A DNA stretch of 64,000 bases from JBAYST01 sp034932745. GTDB taxonomy: Bacteria > Bacillota_I > Bacilli_A > RFN20 > CAG-826. Made by a program: the position numbers and the translations under genes. Position 1 is the stretch's first letter. Each line of letters starts with the position of its first letter. Location: the NCBI GenBank assembly GCA_034932745.1, contig JAYFOJ010000001.1, forward strand, positions 1 through 64,000, in the 5' to 3' direction. The notes under the pieces were generated by a model, which had not been told where the DNA came from, did no database searches, and saw only the letters and a list, made by a program, of their open reading frames with translations. Of this stretch, positions 33,924 to 42,602 are shown piece by piece.

Positions 33924-36014
33924 CTAGATGTCGAGGTTCTTGACGAACTTCGCATTTGTATGAATAAATTCTTTTCGTGGATCGACGTCATCACCCATTA
34001 AGTCGGTGAAGACTCTTTCGGCTTTAATCGCATCTTCCATTGTGACTTTTAACATTTTACGGTTGGCTGGATTCATGGTCGTATCCCACAACTGTGAGTC
34101 GTCCATTTCACCAAGACCTTTATAACGTTGGAACGGATATCCTGGCTTGAGATTTAATTGTTTCTTCAAGACCTCTAGTTGTTCGTCGTTATAGCAGTAA
34201 TACGATTTGTGATTGTACTCGACCTTATATAGTGGAGGTTGAGCGATATAGACATACCCTTGTTCAAGTAGTGGCCTCATAAAGCGATAGAAGAACGTGA
34301 GTAGTAAGATTCTGATATGGGAACCGTCGACATCAGCATCGGTCATAATGACGACTTTGTGATATCTAATTTTGCTCACATCAAATTCTGGGTCAATGCC
34401 ACCACCGATGGCGGTAATCATGTTACCGATTTCGGCATTAGCGAAGATTCTCTTAGCTTGGGCTTTTTCGACGTTTAAGATTTTTCCACGAAGTGGGAGA
34501 ATTGCTTGGGTTTCCCTATTGCGGCCGTTTTTAGCAGAGCCACCAGCGGAGTTACCTTCGACGATATAAAGTTCACAGACGACTGGATCTTTGCTTGAAC
34601 AGTCAGCGAGTTTGCCCGGAAGAGTGGTAATATCTAAAGCACCTTTTCTTCTAATGTTTTCTCTAGCGTTTCTAGCTGCCACACGAGCGTTAGCTGCCAT
34701 GACAATTTTTTCAATAATAATACGAGCGATTTTTGGGTTCTCCATGAAAAAGCGATCAAGAGAGTCTCCGACGATTTGGGAAACGGTTTTTCTTACTTCT
34801 GGATTTCCTAGTTTGGTTTTAGTTTGACCTTCGTATTGTGGATTTGGGTGTTTGACCGAGATAATCGCAGTCAAACCTTCCTTGATGTCATCATAGGTTA
34901 AGTTCTCTTCGTTTTCCTTGAGGAACTTATTGCTTCTAGCGTAGTTATTAACAATTCTCACCATCGCTAGTTGGAAACCTGTTTCGTGCATACCACCCTC
35001 GTGGGTGTTAATGTTGTTACAGAAACTGAAAATGTTTCCGCTATAGCCATCGTTATATTGAAGAGCAGCCTCGACATAGATGTGGCCTTTGACACCAGGC
35101 ATGACTTCTATTTCTTCTCTTCCTTCACAATAAATAACTTCTGGGAAGATAGCAACTTTGTGTTGGTTTATGAATAAAACGTATTCTTTAATTCCGCCTT
35201 TATAGCAGAATGTTTCGGTAACAATTTCATCTCCGCGATCATCGGAAACGCTGATGTGAAGTCCACGATTGAGATACGCCATTTGTCTAATGCGATCTCT
35301 AATAATCGTGTAATCAAATTCAGTTGTTTCAGTAAAGATTGTTGGATCTGGTTTAAATGTGACGATTGTTCCTGTATCTTGGCAATCACCAATTCTTTGA
35401 AGGTGACCAACTAAATGACCGCCCTTTTCAAATCTTTGGAAATAGATTCCCCCGTTTTTATGAACGGTGACTTCTAGCCATTCAGATAATCCGTTAACAA
35501 CAGATGCTCCAACGCCATGTAGACCACCGGAAACTTTATATCCACCACCTTCACCGAATTTACCACCAGCGTGTAAAACAGTGAAAACAGTCTCGACACC
35601 AGATAGTCCTGATTTTGCGACTATATCTACTGGGATACCACGGCCATTGTCTTTGACAGTGACGGTGTTGCCCTTGTTGATCGTGACGTTAATTTTAGTA
35701 CAGTATCCCGCTAGAGCTTCGTCGATTGAGTTATCGATGATTTCCCAAACGAGGTGATGAAGACCTGGGCTAGCGGTAGTACCGATATACATACCTGGCC
35801 TTTTTCTTACAGCCTCTAGGCCCTCCAGAACTTGAATATTACTAGCGGTGTATTCAGCGTTAGCTTTATCCATTTCGAGTTCCGATTTTTCCAATTCGGA
35901 AGTCTCGATGATTTCTGGATGCTCCTCTTCGATTGTTTTTTTAGGAGCGGCGGCAGTTCCAGGTTTTTTTACCTGTTCTTGAACCACTTCTTGTTTCTTT
36001 TCGTTCTCTTCCAT
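33924..36014 (-). CDS. gyrB: DNA gyrase subunit B
   Basis: 696 aa. GHKL ATPase domain (VRKRPGMYIG, EIIDNSIDEALAG, DNGRGIP, GGLHGVGASVVN), transducer, then Toprim (YIVEGNSAGGSA, TDADVDGSHI). A charged ~48-residue N-terminal extension precedes the usual IQVLEGLEAVRKRPG start. The ATG at 36014 overlaps the recF stop (TGATG); a TTG at 36017 is a weaker alternative. GGAG lies upstream. It is in the dnaA-dnaN-yaaA-recF-gyrB-gyrA order of Firmicutes. Confidence 0.97.
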   Translation of the reverse strand: MEENEKKQEVVQEQVKKPGTAAAPKKTIEEEHPEIIETSELEKSELEMDKANAEYTASNIQVLEGLEAVRKRPGMYIGTTASPGLHHLVWEIIDNSIDEALAGYCTKINVTINKGNTVTVKDNGRGIPVDIVAKSGLSGVETVFTVLHAGGKFGEGGGYKVSGGLHGVGASVVNGLSEWLEVTVHKNGGIYFQRFEKGGHLVGHLQRIGDCQDTGTIVTFKPDPTIFTETTEFDYTIIRDRIRQMAYLNRGLHISVSDDRGDEIVTETFCYKGGIKEYVLFINQHKVAIFPEVIYCEGREEIEVMPGVKGHIYVEAALQYNDGYSGNIFSFCNNINTHEGGMHETGFQLAMVRIVNNYARSNKFLKENEENLTYDDIKEGLTAIISVKHPNPQYEGQTKTKLGNPEVRKTVSQIVGDSLDRFFMENPKIARIIIEKIVMAANARVAARNARENIRRKGALDITTLPGKLADCSSKDPVVCELYIVEGNSAGGSAKNGRNRETQAILPLRGKILNVEKAQAKRIFANAEIGNMITAIGGGIDPEFDVSKIRYHKVVIMTDADVDGSHIRILLLTFFYRFMRPLLEQGYVYIAQPPLYKVEYNHKSYYCYNDEQLEVLKKQLNLKPGYPFQRYKGLGEMDDSQLWDTTMNPANRKMLKVTMEDAIKAERVFTDLMGDDVDPRKEFIHTNAKFVKNLDI

Positions 36015-37078
36015 CAAGATATTTCTCCTTTCTTGCTGAGAGTGTAGGTCTTTGCATCTCCTACTTCGAGTTTTGTTGCAGTAATGAATACTTGCTCAAA
36101 CTTTTTTAAAAAATTAATTAGTTTTTCGCGGTGATTAGCGTCTAACTCAGACATCACATCATCGAGAATTACTAGCGGTCTTTTGTCCTTATCTTCAATC
36201 AAGAAGAATGGACTTAACTTTAAGGCGAGGGCCACCATTCTGTTCTCACCTTGAGACCCAAACGTCGCAATATCGTGTCCGTTTAGCGTCATAGAGAAGT
36301 CTTCGCGGTGGATTCCAGTAGAAGTCACCTTTCTCCTAATATCGCTCTCCTGCGCCCTTAGAAACGCTTTTTTAGCATTATCTTTGAAGTTAGAGTCGTA
36401 GTCGACGAATGGTTGATAGTGGATTTCTACTTGTACGCGTTCTCCTGTGAGCGCGCGCACGATTTTTTTGAGGATATCGTTGATATCCTTTACGTACTTC
36501 TGTCTATAAGAAACAATCGGTCCAGACAGTTTTATCAACATTTCGGTGTTGATGTCGAGAAGAGTTTTGTCAATCTTCTCTAATTTCAAAATCTCGTTTC
36601 TTTCTCGTAGTACTTTTTCGTAAGAAGATATGTATTCTAGATACGGAGGACTCTTCTTCGATAGACTTATGTCTAGGTAGTTTCTTCGATCTTTGGGTGA
36701 ACCTCTAAAAATCATTACATCTCGCGGCTCAAACAGTATGACGTTCATCATTTTTGATAGCTGCGAGAGTTTCGCAATTGGTTTATCGTTTACCAAAATT
36801 CTCTTTGAACCATTTTGGAAAATGATTTCAATTTTTCGCGAGATTTCCCCTTCGATTACCTTTGCCTCAATCGATGCATTATCTTTTTCTTTTTCGACTA
36901 GATCGAGATCGTCTGAAGTTCTAAACGACCTAGCTAACGACAAGTAATATATCGCTTCGACAAGATTGGTCTTACCTGTCCCGTTTGCTCCGACGATGAT
37001 GTTCATTTTCGGAGAAAACTCATATGAGAGGTAATGGTGATTCCGGAAGTTTTTGATGGTCAAGTTTTTTACGAACAT
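36014..37078 (-). CDS. recF: DNA replication/repair protein RecF
   Basis: 354 aa. SMC-like ATPase that helps load RecA at gaps with RecOR. Walker A is GANGTGKTNLVEAI, the signature is SQGENRMVALALKLS and Walker B is PLVILDDVMSELD. The start overlaps the 3' end of yaaA by 10 bp. The stop overlaps the gyrB start. Confidence 0.96.
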   Translation of the reverse strand: MFVKNLTIKNFRNHHYLSYEFSPKMNIIVGANGTGKTNLVEAIYYLSLARSFRTSDDLDLVEKEKDNASIEAKVIEGEISRKIEIIFQNGSKRILVNDKPIAKLSQLSKMMNVILFEPRDVMIFRGSPKDRRNYLDISLSKKSPPYLEYISSYEKVLRERNEILKLEKIDKTLLDINTEMLIKLSGPIVSYRQKYVKDINDILKKIVRALTGERVQVEIHYQPFVDYDSNFKDNAKKAFLRAQESDIRRKVTSTGIHREDFSMTLNGHDIATFGSQGENRMVALALKLSPFFLIEDKDKRPLVILDDVMSELDANHREKLINFLKKFEQVFITATKLEVGDAKTYTLSKKGEIS

Positions 37079-37299
37079 GCTTTTGCGATCTGGTAATTCT
37101 TTCCTTCGACCACCACCACTTGGCCTGGATATAGTTTACGTCCTCTTCTGTTTTCAGCGATTCCGTCAACCGTAACCTCTTGAGAAGCAAGAAAAACCTT
37201 GGCTTCTCCACCAGTGGAAATGAGCCCAATAATCTTTAGAAGTTGTTGCAACTCTAAATATTCGGTATGTATCTCAATTTTAGTGGCGCTTTTATTCAT
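37069..37299 (-). CDS. yaaA: S4-domain RNA-binding protein YaaA/YbcJ-like
   Basis: 76 aa. A single S4 domain (LQQLLKIIGLISTGGEAKVFL...VTVDGIAENRRGRKLYPGQVVVV). Located between dnaN and recF as in Bacillus. Probably binds structured RNA, with possible ties to ribosome assembly; the specific role is not established. Confidence 0.92.
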   Translation of the reverse strand: MNKSATKIEIHTEYLELQQLLKIIGLISTGGEAKVFLASQEVTVDGIAENRRGRKLYPGQVVVVEGKNYQIAKACS

Positions 37300-37332
37300 A
37301 AAAACTTCCTAAAAACATTATACACGAAGGAA

Positions 37333-37361
37333 TAAAAAAAGGGAATTATTATATTCCCTTA
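37333..37361 (-). terminator. Terminator after dnaN
   Basis: Minus strand AAGGGAAT - ATAATA - ATTCCCTT followed by a run of T; it separates dnaA-dnaN from yaaA-recF-gyrBA. Confidence 0.8.
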
Positions 37362-37394
37362 TTCTCCGTTGCTATTTTTCTTGAGTTTTAAGGC

Positions 37395-38516
37395 TTAAAA
37401 CGTTCTTACTGGAGTGACAACTTGAATCACCGAGTCATCCAAATCGTTGCGAACGATAAAAGGCTTCATTTCGCCTACAAATGCAATTGTCACATCTGTA
37501 CATCCTAGGGCTCTAATGGCCGAAAGAACGAATTCGTTATTAAATCCAACTTCTAAATTGTTGCCTTCAAATTTAAAGACGCTAATTTTTTCTGAAGCTG
37601 ATCCGATTTGTGAAGATTTCGAGGAAATTTCAACATTGTTTCTGCTCATCGAAAGGTTAACCACGTTCTCTCTTTCAATAGAAAGAAGCGAGGCGCGTTC
37701 AATCGCTCTAATCATGTCATTGGCGTTCACTTGTAAAGTGTAATTCAAAATCTTTGGAACGATATTTTTCGTATTAGGATATTCACCACTTAATAATCTA
37801 GTAGCAATTGTCGTGGTTCCAAAATAAAACAAAGCTTTTTTATCGCTAACAGCGAGGTTAATTTTGTCGCAGCCTTCGGAAAGGTGAACAACTTCCACCA
37901 TCATCTTGGCAGGGATGTTCGTGATAAAACTTACATTAGAATCGATAGCGATAGTTTTTCTTGCCATTCTTGCGGAGTCCGTTGCGGTTGCAACAAGTTT
38001 TCCGCCACCGGCTTCTAAATTAATAGCAGTCAGGATTGGTCTTTGTTCTTTTTGCGAAGCAGCAAAGGCCGTTTGATTAATAAGCATTGCAAAGTCAGCA
38101 TTCATAAAAGTTAGCACAGATCCAGAATTACGTAAATCGACCTCTGGATATTCTTCTGCCCTTATACAATTGAGCTTAAACTCAGATCGGTTATCAGAGA
38201 TGATAGCAATTGTTGAATCCACAACATCAATAGTAATTTCAGAAGAATCAATTCTTCTTGCAATTTCAGTAATGATTTTCGCATTTATGAGTGTGGCGCC
38301 TTCTTTATAATTGCGGATGATTTCTTTGCCGTCCCTACTATAAGGAAGCATTGTTTGTATCGTTAGGTCATTATTACTACCAGTGATAAACAATCCCGAT
38401 TCATTAAGATCTAATTTTAGATTATTTAAAACAGGTATTGCGGATTTAGCTGCTACAGCTCTAGAGGCGATGCTTAGTCCTTTTAGAAATTCGTCTCTTA
38501 CGATGGTCAATTTCAT
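37395..38516 (-). CDS. dnaN: DNA polymerase III beta subunit (sliding clamp)
   Basis: 373 aa, usual length for the homodimeric clamp. It begins MKLTIVRDEFLKGLSIASRAV and ends with the conserved VTPVRTF-type tail. It encircles DNA and tethers polymerase. It is preceded by AAAGGAAT and by the dnaA-dnaN intergenic part of oriC. Confidence 0.97.
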   Translation of the reverse strand: MKLTIVRDEFLKGLSIASRAVAAKSAIPVLNNLKLDLNESGLFITGSNNDLTIQTMLPYSRDGKEIIRNYKEGATLINAKIITEIARRIDSSEITIDVVDSTIAIISDNRSEFKLNCIRAEEYPEVDLRNSGSVLTFMNADFAMLINQTAFAASQKEQRPILTAINLEAGGGKLVATATDSARMARKTIAIDSNVSFITNIPAKMMVEVVHLSEGCDKINLAVSDKKALFYFGTTTIATRLLSGEYPNTKNIVPKILNYTLQVNANDMIRAIERASLLSIERENVVNLSMSRNNVEISSKSSQIGSASEKISVFKFEGNNLEVGFNNEFVLSAIRALGCTDVTIAFVGEMKPFIVRNDLDDSVIQVVTPVRTF

Positions 38517-38655
38517 TTAAATAATTCCTTTCTTATTAGTCTTATATTAGTAATAGTTTCGGTGGATTCTGTGGATAAGTCTGCATATCGACTTTTTGTT
38601 CTTTGTTTAATTCTATCATAGTGCAACGAGCAATTGTATGCTTTATTTATAATAA
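38517..38655. other. oriC, dnaA-dnaN intergenic part (probable unwinding site)
   Basis: Read on the plus strand: an AT-rich stretch, then TAG-TAA-TAG (38548-38556) resembling a DnaA-trio, a short GC-bearing spacer, a degenerate DnaA box (38561-38569) and an abutting perfect box TGTGGATAA (38570-38578). This matches the layout of the basal unwinding system of B. subtilis. The unwinding role is inferred from that similarity. Confidence 0.65.
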
Positions 38656-40017
38656 CTATTCCTTTTTAATTCTGTTTTTTAACTCTTTTATCGCTTCTTG
38701 CATACCGGTATCACTTTTCAACATTCTTTCCACATTAGATACACCAGACATAACTGTAGTGTGATCCTTACCGCCGAAAGCTAAACCGATTTTTTTAAGA
38801 GGAGTATCTAAGGTTATCCTAATTAGATACATAGCGACATGTCTAGCTAGGACTATTTGTTTATTGTGTGAATTGCCTGTCACGACAGAAGGGGTCATAT
38901 TGTAATAATCTGCGACTAAACCGATAATCTTTTGTTCTGTGATTTCATCTTCGATATATTTACCGCCAACCATTGTTGAGACGGCCTCTACCGCCATTTC
39001 AATCGTTACATGATTTGTCTGTTTTAGTATTGAATAATAAACTAGTTTATTAAGTGCACCTTCTAGCTCTCTAACGTTCTTCGAGAATTTATCCGATAAG
39101 AGATATAAAACAGCGTCATCGAACTCGAGCTGTCCTAAGTTGTTGGCGATAATCTTTTTCTTGAGAATAGCAACACAGGTATCTCGATCTGGCTCATTGA
39201 TTCTAACGGTTAAACCAGAAGCGAAACGAGTCACTAATCTTTGCTCTATGTCTTGAAGTTCGTTTGGTTGGCGGTCCGAAGTGATGACGATTTGTTTACC
39301 GCTCTTAACCAAGTCGTTAAAAACATAATAAAATAGTTCCTGTGTTTTCTTTTTGTCGGTGAGGAATTGCACATCGTCGATTAAAAAAGCATCGACATTT
39401 CGACAGCAATCTCTCAGTAAAGAAGTATCTTTACCGCCAGTTAAACTCTTAACATACTCGTTGAAAAAATCATCAGAAGTTATGCAAAGAACCTTAGCAG
39501 TTGGCTTATTTTCCTTAATATAATTACCGATTGCGTGTAATAAGTGAGTTTTACCCAATCCAGAATCGGAGTAGATAAACAATGGGTTAAAAATCTTGGC
39601 GGGATTAGAGGCGATCATTAAAGCAGCTTGAGAGGCATCCCGATTCGAAGTCCCAACGACAAAATTATCAAATTTAAGATTCGGATTTACAAAAGATTCC
39701 TTAAAACATTCATCTTGTTTTTGAATAATGGGTGCTTTTGCGTTCTTTTTAGCTTCGTCCGGTTCGAGGAAAATCAATTTAAAATTAGATTCGGTTACTT
39801 CGAGGACTATTTCAGAAAGTAAGTCGATATACTTTGTAGAAATTAATCTCGATGCGAGAGCGGAATTTACCACTACTGTAATAGTGTCTCCTTGAATCTC
39901 ATAAATATAAGAACCATCAAAAAAACTATCGAAAATATTACGGTCATCAAGCCTCTTCTCTAGTTTAGAGAGTACGCGTTCCCAAAGTTGAGTTGTTTCC
40001 GAAATTGAATTAAACAT
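38656..40017 (-). CDS. dnaA: Chromosomal replication initiator DnaA
   Basis: 453 aa. Domain I is N-terminal, followed by a short linker and AAA+ domain III with Walker A SDSGLGKTH (151-159) and DDVQFL. C-terminal domain IV contains the DnaA-box-binding GGKDHTTVMSG. It binds the boxes on either side of the gene and melts oriC. AGGA precedes the ATG. Its promoter spacer overlaps a DnaA-box-like site, so autoregulation is likely. Confidence 0.98.
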   Translation of the reverse strand: MFNSISETTQLWERVLSKLEKRLDDRNIFDSFFDGSYIYEIQGDTITVVVNSALASRLISTKYIDLLSEIVLEVTESNFKLIFLEPDEAKKNAKAPIIQKQDECFKESFVNPNLKFDNFVVGTSNRDASQAALMIASNPAKIFNPLFIYSDSGLGKTHLLHAIGNYIKENKPTAKVLCITSDDFFNEYVKSLTGGKDTSLLRDCCRNVDAFLIDDVQFLTDKKKTQELFYYVFNDLVKSGKQIVITSDRQPNELQDIEQRLVTRFASGLTVRINEPDRDTCVAILKKKIIANNLGQLEFDDAVLYLLSDKFSKNVRELEGALNKLVYYSILKQTNHVTIEMAVEAVSTMVGGKYIEDEITEQKIIGLVADYYNMTPSVVTGNSHNKQIVLARHVAMYLIRITLDTPLKKIGLAFGGKDHTTVMSGVSNVERMLKSDTGMQEAIKELKNRIKKE

Positions 40018-40042
40018 ATTTTTATCCTGAATGATTGATTAA

Positions 40043-40071
40043 ATTATAGAAATTTCCACACAAAGAGTAAA
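40043..40071 (-). promoter_or_regulatory. Promoter of dnaA
   Basis: Minus strand: -35 TTTACT (40066-40071), 17 bp, -10 TATAAT (40043-40048). The DnaA-box-like ATTTCCACA (40052-40060) lies in the spacer. Confidence 0.6.
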
Positions 40072-40340
40072 CGAATTTTTGCCCGTTTTTGAGTTTTCCA
40101 CAAAAGTTGGTTTAAAAACGCTTGAATAAATGCGCTTTTCACATTATCCACAACTTTTTTGTGTGGAAAAGTGTGTGGGAAACTTTAAAACACCGCAATT
40201 TGTGGAAAGAAAAAAATAATATAAGTAACGTTTTTTCAATTTTTATATAAATATAACCATATGTATTACAGTTGCCGTTTTTCGATATGTGGGAAAAGAA
40301 AAAATGGTCGGAAACGATTTCCACATTATCCACAAAGTCG
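40049..40340. other. oriC, dnaA-rpmH intergenic part with a DnaA-box cluster
   Basis: Perfect boxes TTATCCACA at 40144-40152 and 40326-40334. One-mismatch boxes at 40094-40102 (TTTTCCACA) and 40162-40170 (TGTGGAAAA, other strand). Weaker TGTGGGAAA or TGTGGAAAG boxes lie at 40174-40182, 40201-40209 and 40288-40296. Each perfect box is preceded by a similar TTTTCACA or TTTCCACA element, giving a repeated two-box unit. No gene is seen in this 427-base gap; a 64-codon minus-strand frame there is made of box sequence. Confidence 0.85.
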
Positions 40341-40374
40341 GTAGAAAATCACTTTTTCGCTATTTTAGATTTGT

Positions 40375-40404
40375 TTGACAACCACGCCCACATGCACATA
40401 TAAT
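40375..40404 (+). promoter_or_regulatory. Promoter of rpmH-rnpA-yidC-khpB
   Basis: Perfect -35 TTGACA (40375-40380), 18-bp spacer, perfect -10 TATAAT (40399-40404). It fires away from oriC, divergent from dnaA. Confidence 0.85.
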
Positions 40405-40444
40405 TTCATACGCGTACATATTTGTTGTACCGAAAGGAATCGTT

Positions 40445-40579
40445 ATGAAACGTACATATCAACCATCAAAAATCAAACATGCCCACAAAGCAGGCTTCAG
40501 AGCCAAAATGGCTAATCACAATGGCCGCAAGGTTCTTGCTAGACGTAGAGCTAAAGGCAGAGCGAAAGTCGCTGCTTAG
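40445..40579 (+). CDS. rpmH: 50S ribosomal protein bL34
   Basis: 44 aa, typical length. The translation begins MKRTYQPSKIKHAHKAGFR and ends with the very basic RRRAKGRAKVAA. GAAAGGAA precedes the ATG. It sits between oriC and rnpA, as in nearly all bacteria with this arrangement. Confidence 0.97.
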   Translation: MKRTYQPSKIKHAHKAGFRAKMANHNGRKVLARRRAKGRAKVAA

Positions 40580-40596
40580 TTTTTAAGGAGTTTCTG

Positions 40597-40941
40597 GTGA
40601 AGAAAACTAACCGCGTAACAGCGAACCAAGATTTTGCTAAAATTGTCAAAACAGGCTTAACCAGAAAAAACGAATCTTTTATCGTTCATGAACTACCAAA
40701 CTCTTTAGGCAAAACAAGAATCGGAATTTCTGTTTCTTCCAAACTTGGATGTGCAGTTATCCGTAATCGTATTAAAAGACAGGTCCGTGCGATTTGCGAC
40801 GATTTAATCGATTTTAATCTTTTGTCATTAGATGTGGTAGTTGTCGTCAAACATCAATATCTTTCAAACGATTTCGGGAGAAATAAAGAGCTCCTAAAAT
40901 CTTTGCTAATTGTGGAGAGGAGACCTCAAAATGAAAAATAA
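40597..40941 (+). CDS. rnpA: Ribonuclease P protein component
   Basis: 114 aa. Binds the P RNA and helps cleave tRNA 5' leaders. The family motif appears as RIGISVSSKLGCAVIRNRIKRQVR. It uses a GTG start at 40597 with AAGGAG 6 bases upstream, which fits limited expression relative to rpmH. The last 11 bases overlap yidC. The P RNA gene is not in the window. Confidence 0.95.
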   Translation: MKKTNRVTANQDFAKIVKTGLTRKNESFIVHELPNSLGKTRIGISVSSKLGCAVIRNRIKRQVRAICDDLIDFNLLSLDVVVVVKHQYLSNDFGRNKELLKSLLIVERRPQNEK

Positions 40942-42601
40942 GAAAAAAGTCTTCCTTGGGATCGCCGGATTAGGGTTATTAGCTGTTGGACTCAGTAGCT
41001 GCACCAATACTTTTTGTTCGAACACGGACAAAGCAAGAATGATGTATGCTTTTGATGTTTATACAATTAAAGATTACACAGCATCTCAAGACTCAGATCC
41101 ATTATCTGGACAATTCTCTTATGGTATTTCGACTTACTACGACCGATTAGATACGAATAAGCCAGATACCGCGGAAGATTTGCCTGGCTATGCCAATATT
41201 TCTGTAAAATACGATATAAAGTCAAACTTAGCCTTGTCTGCTATTAACACACAAGCCGCTTCAAATAATATACGTGTAAATGATTACACTAATTTTTGGG
41301 CGCACATGGACAACTCGTTCTTAAAAATGTCGATTGAAGCTTCTGGTAGAACGCTACCTTCTGGAAGTGAAAGTGACATCACTGTTACTGAATTGAACCA
41401 TATTCTCATCGGAGAGGTCGACACGAAGACTCCTGGTTATGGATATATAAAGTATGTCGGTAACGAAAATGATACATATTGGGAAAACTGGAATAATGTT
41501 TTCACGCTTACAAAAATTGATTTAGGAGCAGACGCAGCACCGGATTCTGATTTTGTTAATCAATATCAAACCTCGATGAAAGGTTATGTTGCTAACTTCA
41601 ACTCTTGTATTGCCACCACTGATGGTTTCTATGGTTATTATGGTTATGATAATAACGATAAAACCCCAGTTTATGTTGGTGCTAAAGATTGGAACTATGC
41701 TTGGAGCAGAGGCTTTTTGGAAGGATTAATTATTTATCCAATTGGCTGGTTAATCGACAACATCACCTCGAACTTCCTAGGGGGCGGTATCGCTGGTGGT
41801 TGGGCTCAAGCTTTAGCTATTTTATTAGTTACTATTCTCATCCGCGCAATTATGTTGGTGTTAACTTTAAATCAAACTTTAAGTAACGCGAAAATGAGCG
41901 AAGTACAACCTGAAGTTGCAAAAATTCAGGCCAAATATCCTAACGCGAACACAAATCGTAATGAGCAACAGGCGCTAGCGCAAGAAACACAGGCTCTTTA
42001 CAAAAAGAACAAGATACATCCTTTCTTATCAATTCTTGTTCTATTAATTCAATTCCCAGTGTTTATTTGTGTCTGGGGTGCAATGACTGGCTCAGCGGTT
42101 CTTTCTAGTAATACGCTTTTAGGACTTCGTTTGAGCGACTCTGTTAGTACTGTTATTTTCTCTGGTGCTAATGGATGGATTACAGCAGTAGTGATGTTCC
42201 TTATCATGACTGTTTTACAAGTCGTTTCGATGTTATTACCACAATGGATCAATAAGCATAAAGCCAAAAGCGTTGCTAAAACTGGTAAAAATCCAAATGC
42301 TAAGAGTCAAAACGATAAGATGAAATGGTTCACCATTATCATGTTGGTTTTCATTATCTTCATGGGATTCTCACTTGCGTCTGGCATGGTCATTTACTGG
42401 ATCGCTGGTTCTATTTGGGCTATTGCACAAACCTTGATTATTGAACTAATCACTCTTTTGAGAAAGAATCATAAAAAGAATAAGGGTAAAAAGGTGCCGG
42501 TAACGGTCGATGGCAAAGCAGTCGAAGCCGAGATTATTCCTGAACATATCGCCGCTCCAACTGGTAAAAAGAAATTTAAAGATAAAAAGGACGGTAAATA
42601 A
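40931..42601 (+). CDS. yidC: Membrane protein insertase YidC/Oxa1 with large extracytoplasmic domain
   Basis: 556 aa. Inserts membrane proteins, alone or with Sec. The lipoprotein signal ends at LSSC (Cys24). About 230 residues of extracytoplasmic sequence follow before the five-TM core starts near residue 255. The core has the groove Arg in ILLVTILIRAIML, the C1 loop (EVQPEVAKIQAKYP) and a basic C-terminal tail (KKKFKDKKDGK). Bacillus SpoIIIJ lacks such a domain. The start at 40931 has GGAGAGGAG upstream. Confidence 0.94.
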   Translation: MKNKKKVFLGIAGLGLLAVGLSSCTNTFCSNTDKARMMYAFDVYTIKDYTASQDSDPLSGQFSYGISTYYDRLDTNKPDTAEDLPGYANISVKYDIKSNLALSAINTQAASNNIRVNDYTNFWAHMDNSFLKMSIEASGRTLPSGSESDITVTELNHILIGEVDTKTPGYGYIKYVGNENDTYWENWNNVFTLTKIDLGADAAPDSDFVNQYQTSMKGYVANFNSCIATTDGFYGYYGYDNNDKTPVYVGAKDWNYAWSRGFLEGLIIYPIGWLIDNITSNFLGGGIAGGWAQALAILLVTILIRAIMLVLTLNQTLSNAKMSEVQPEVAKIQAKYPNANTNRNEQQALAQETQALYKKNKIHPFLSILVLLIQFPVFICVWGAMTGSAVLSSNTLLGLRLSDSVSTVIFSGANGWITAVVMFLIMTVLQVVSMLLPQWINKHKAKSVAKTGKNPNAKSQNDKMKWFTIIMLVFIIFMGFSLASGMVIYWIAGSIWAIAQTLIIELITLLRKNHKKNKGKKVPVTVDGKAVEAEIIPEHIAAPTGKKKFKDKKDGK

Positions 42602-42602
42602 A

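Noticed and set aside
33911..33994. N-terminal extension of gyrA into gyrB
   Set aside because: The Shine-Dalgarno AAAGGAG fits the ATG at 33910; the extension is an out-of-frame reading of the gyrB 3' end.
40139..40333. 64-codon minus-strand open frame in the dnaA-rpmH gap
   Set aside because: It is composed of DnaA boxes and AT-rich origin sequence, with no Shine-Dalgarno; not a gene.
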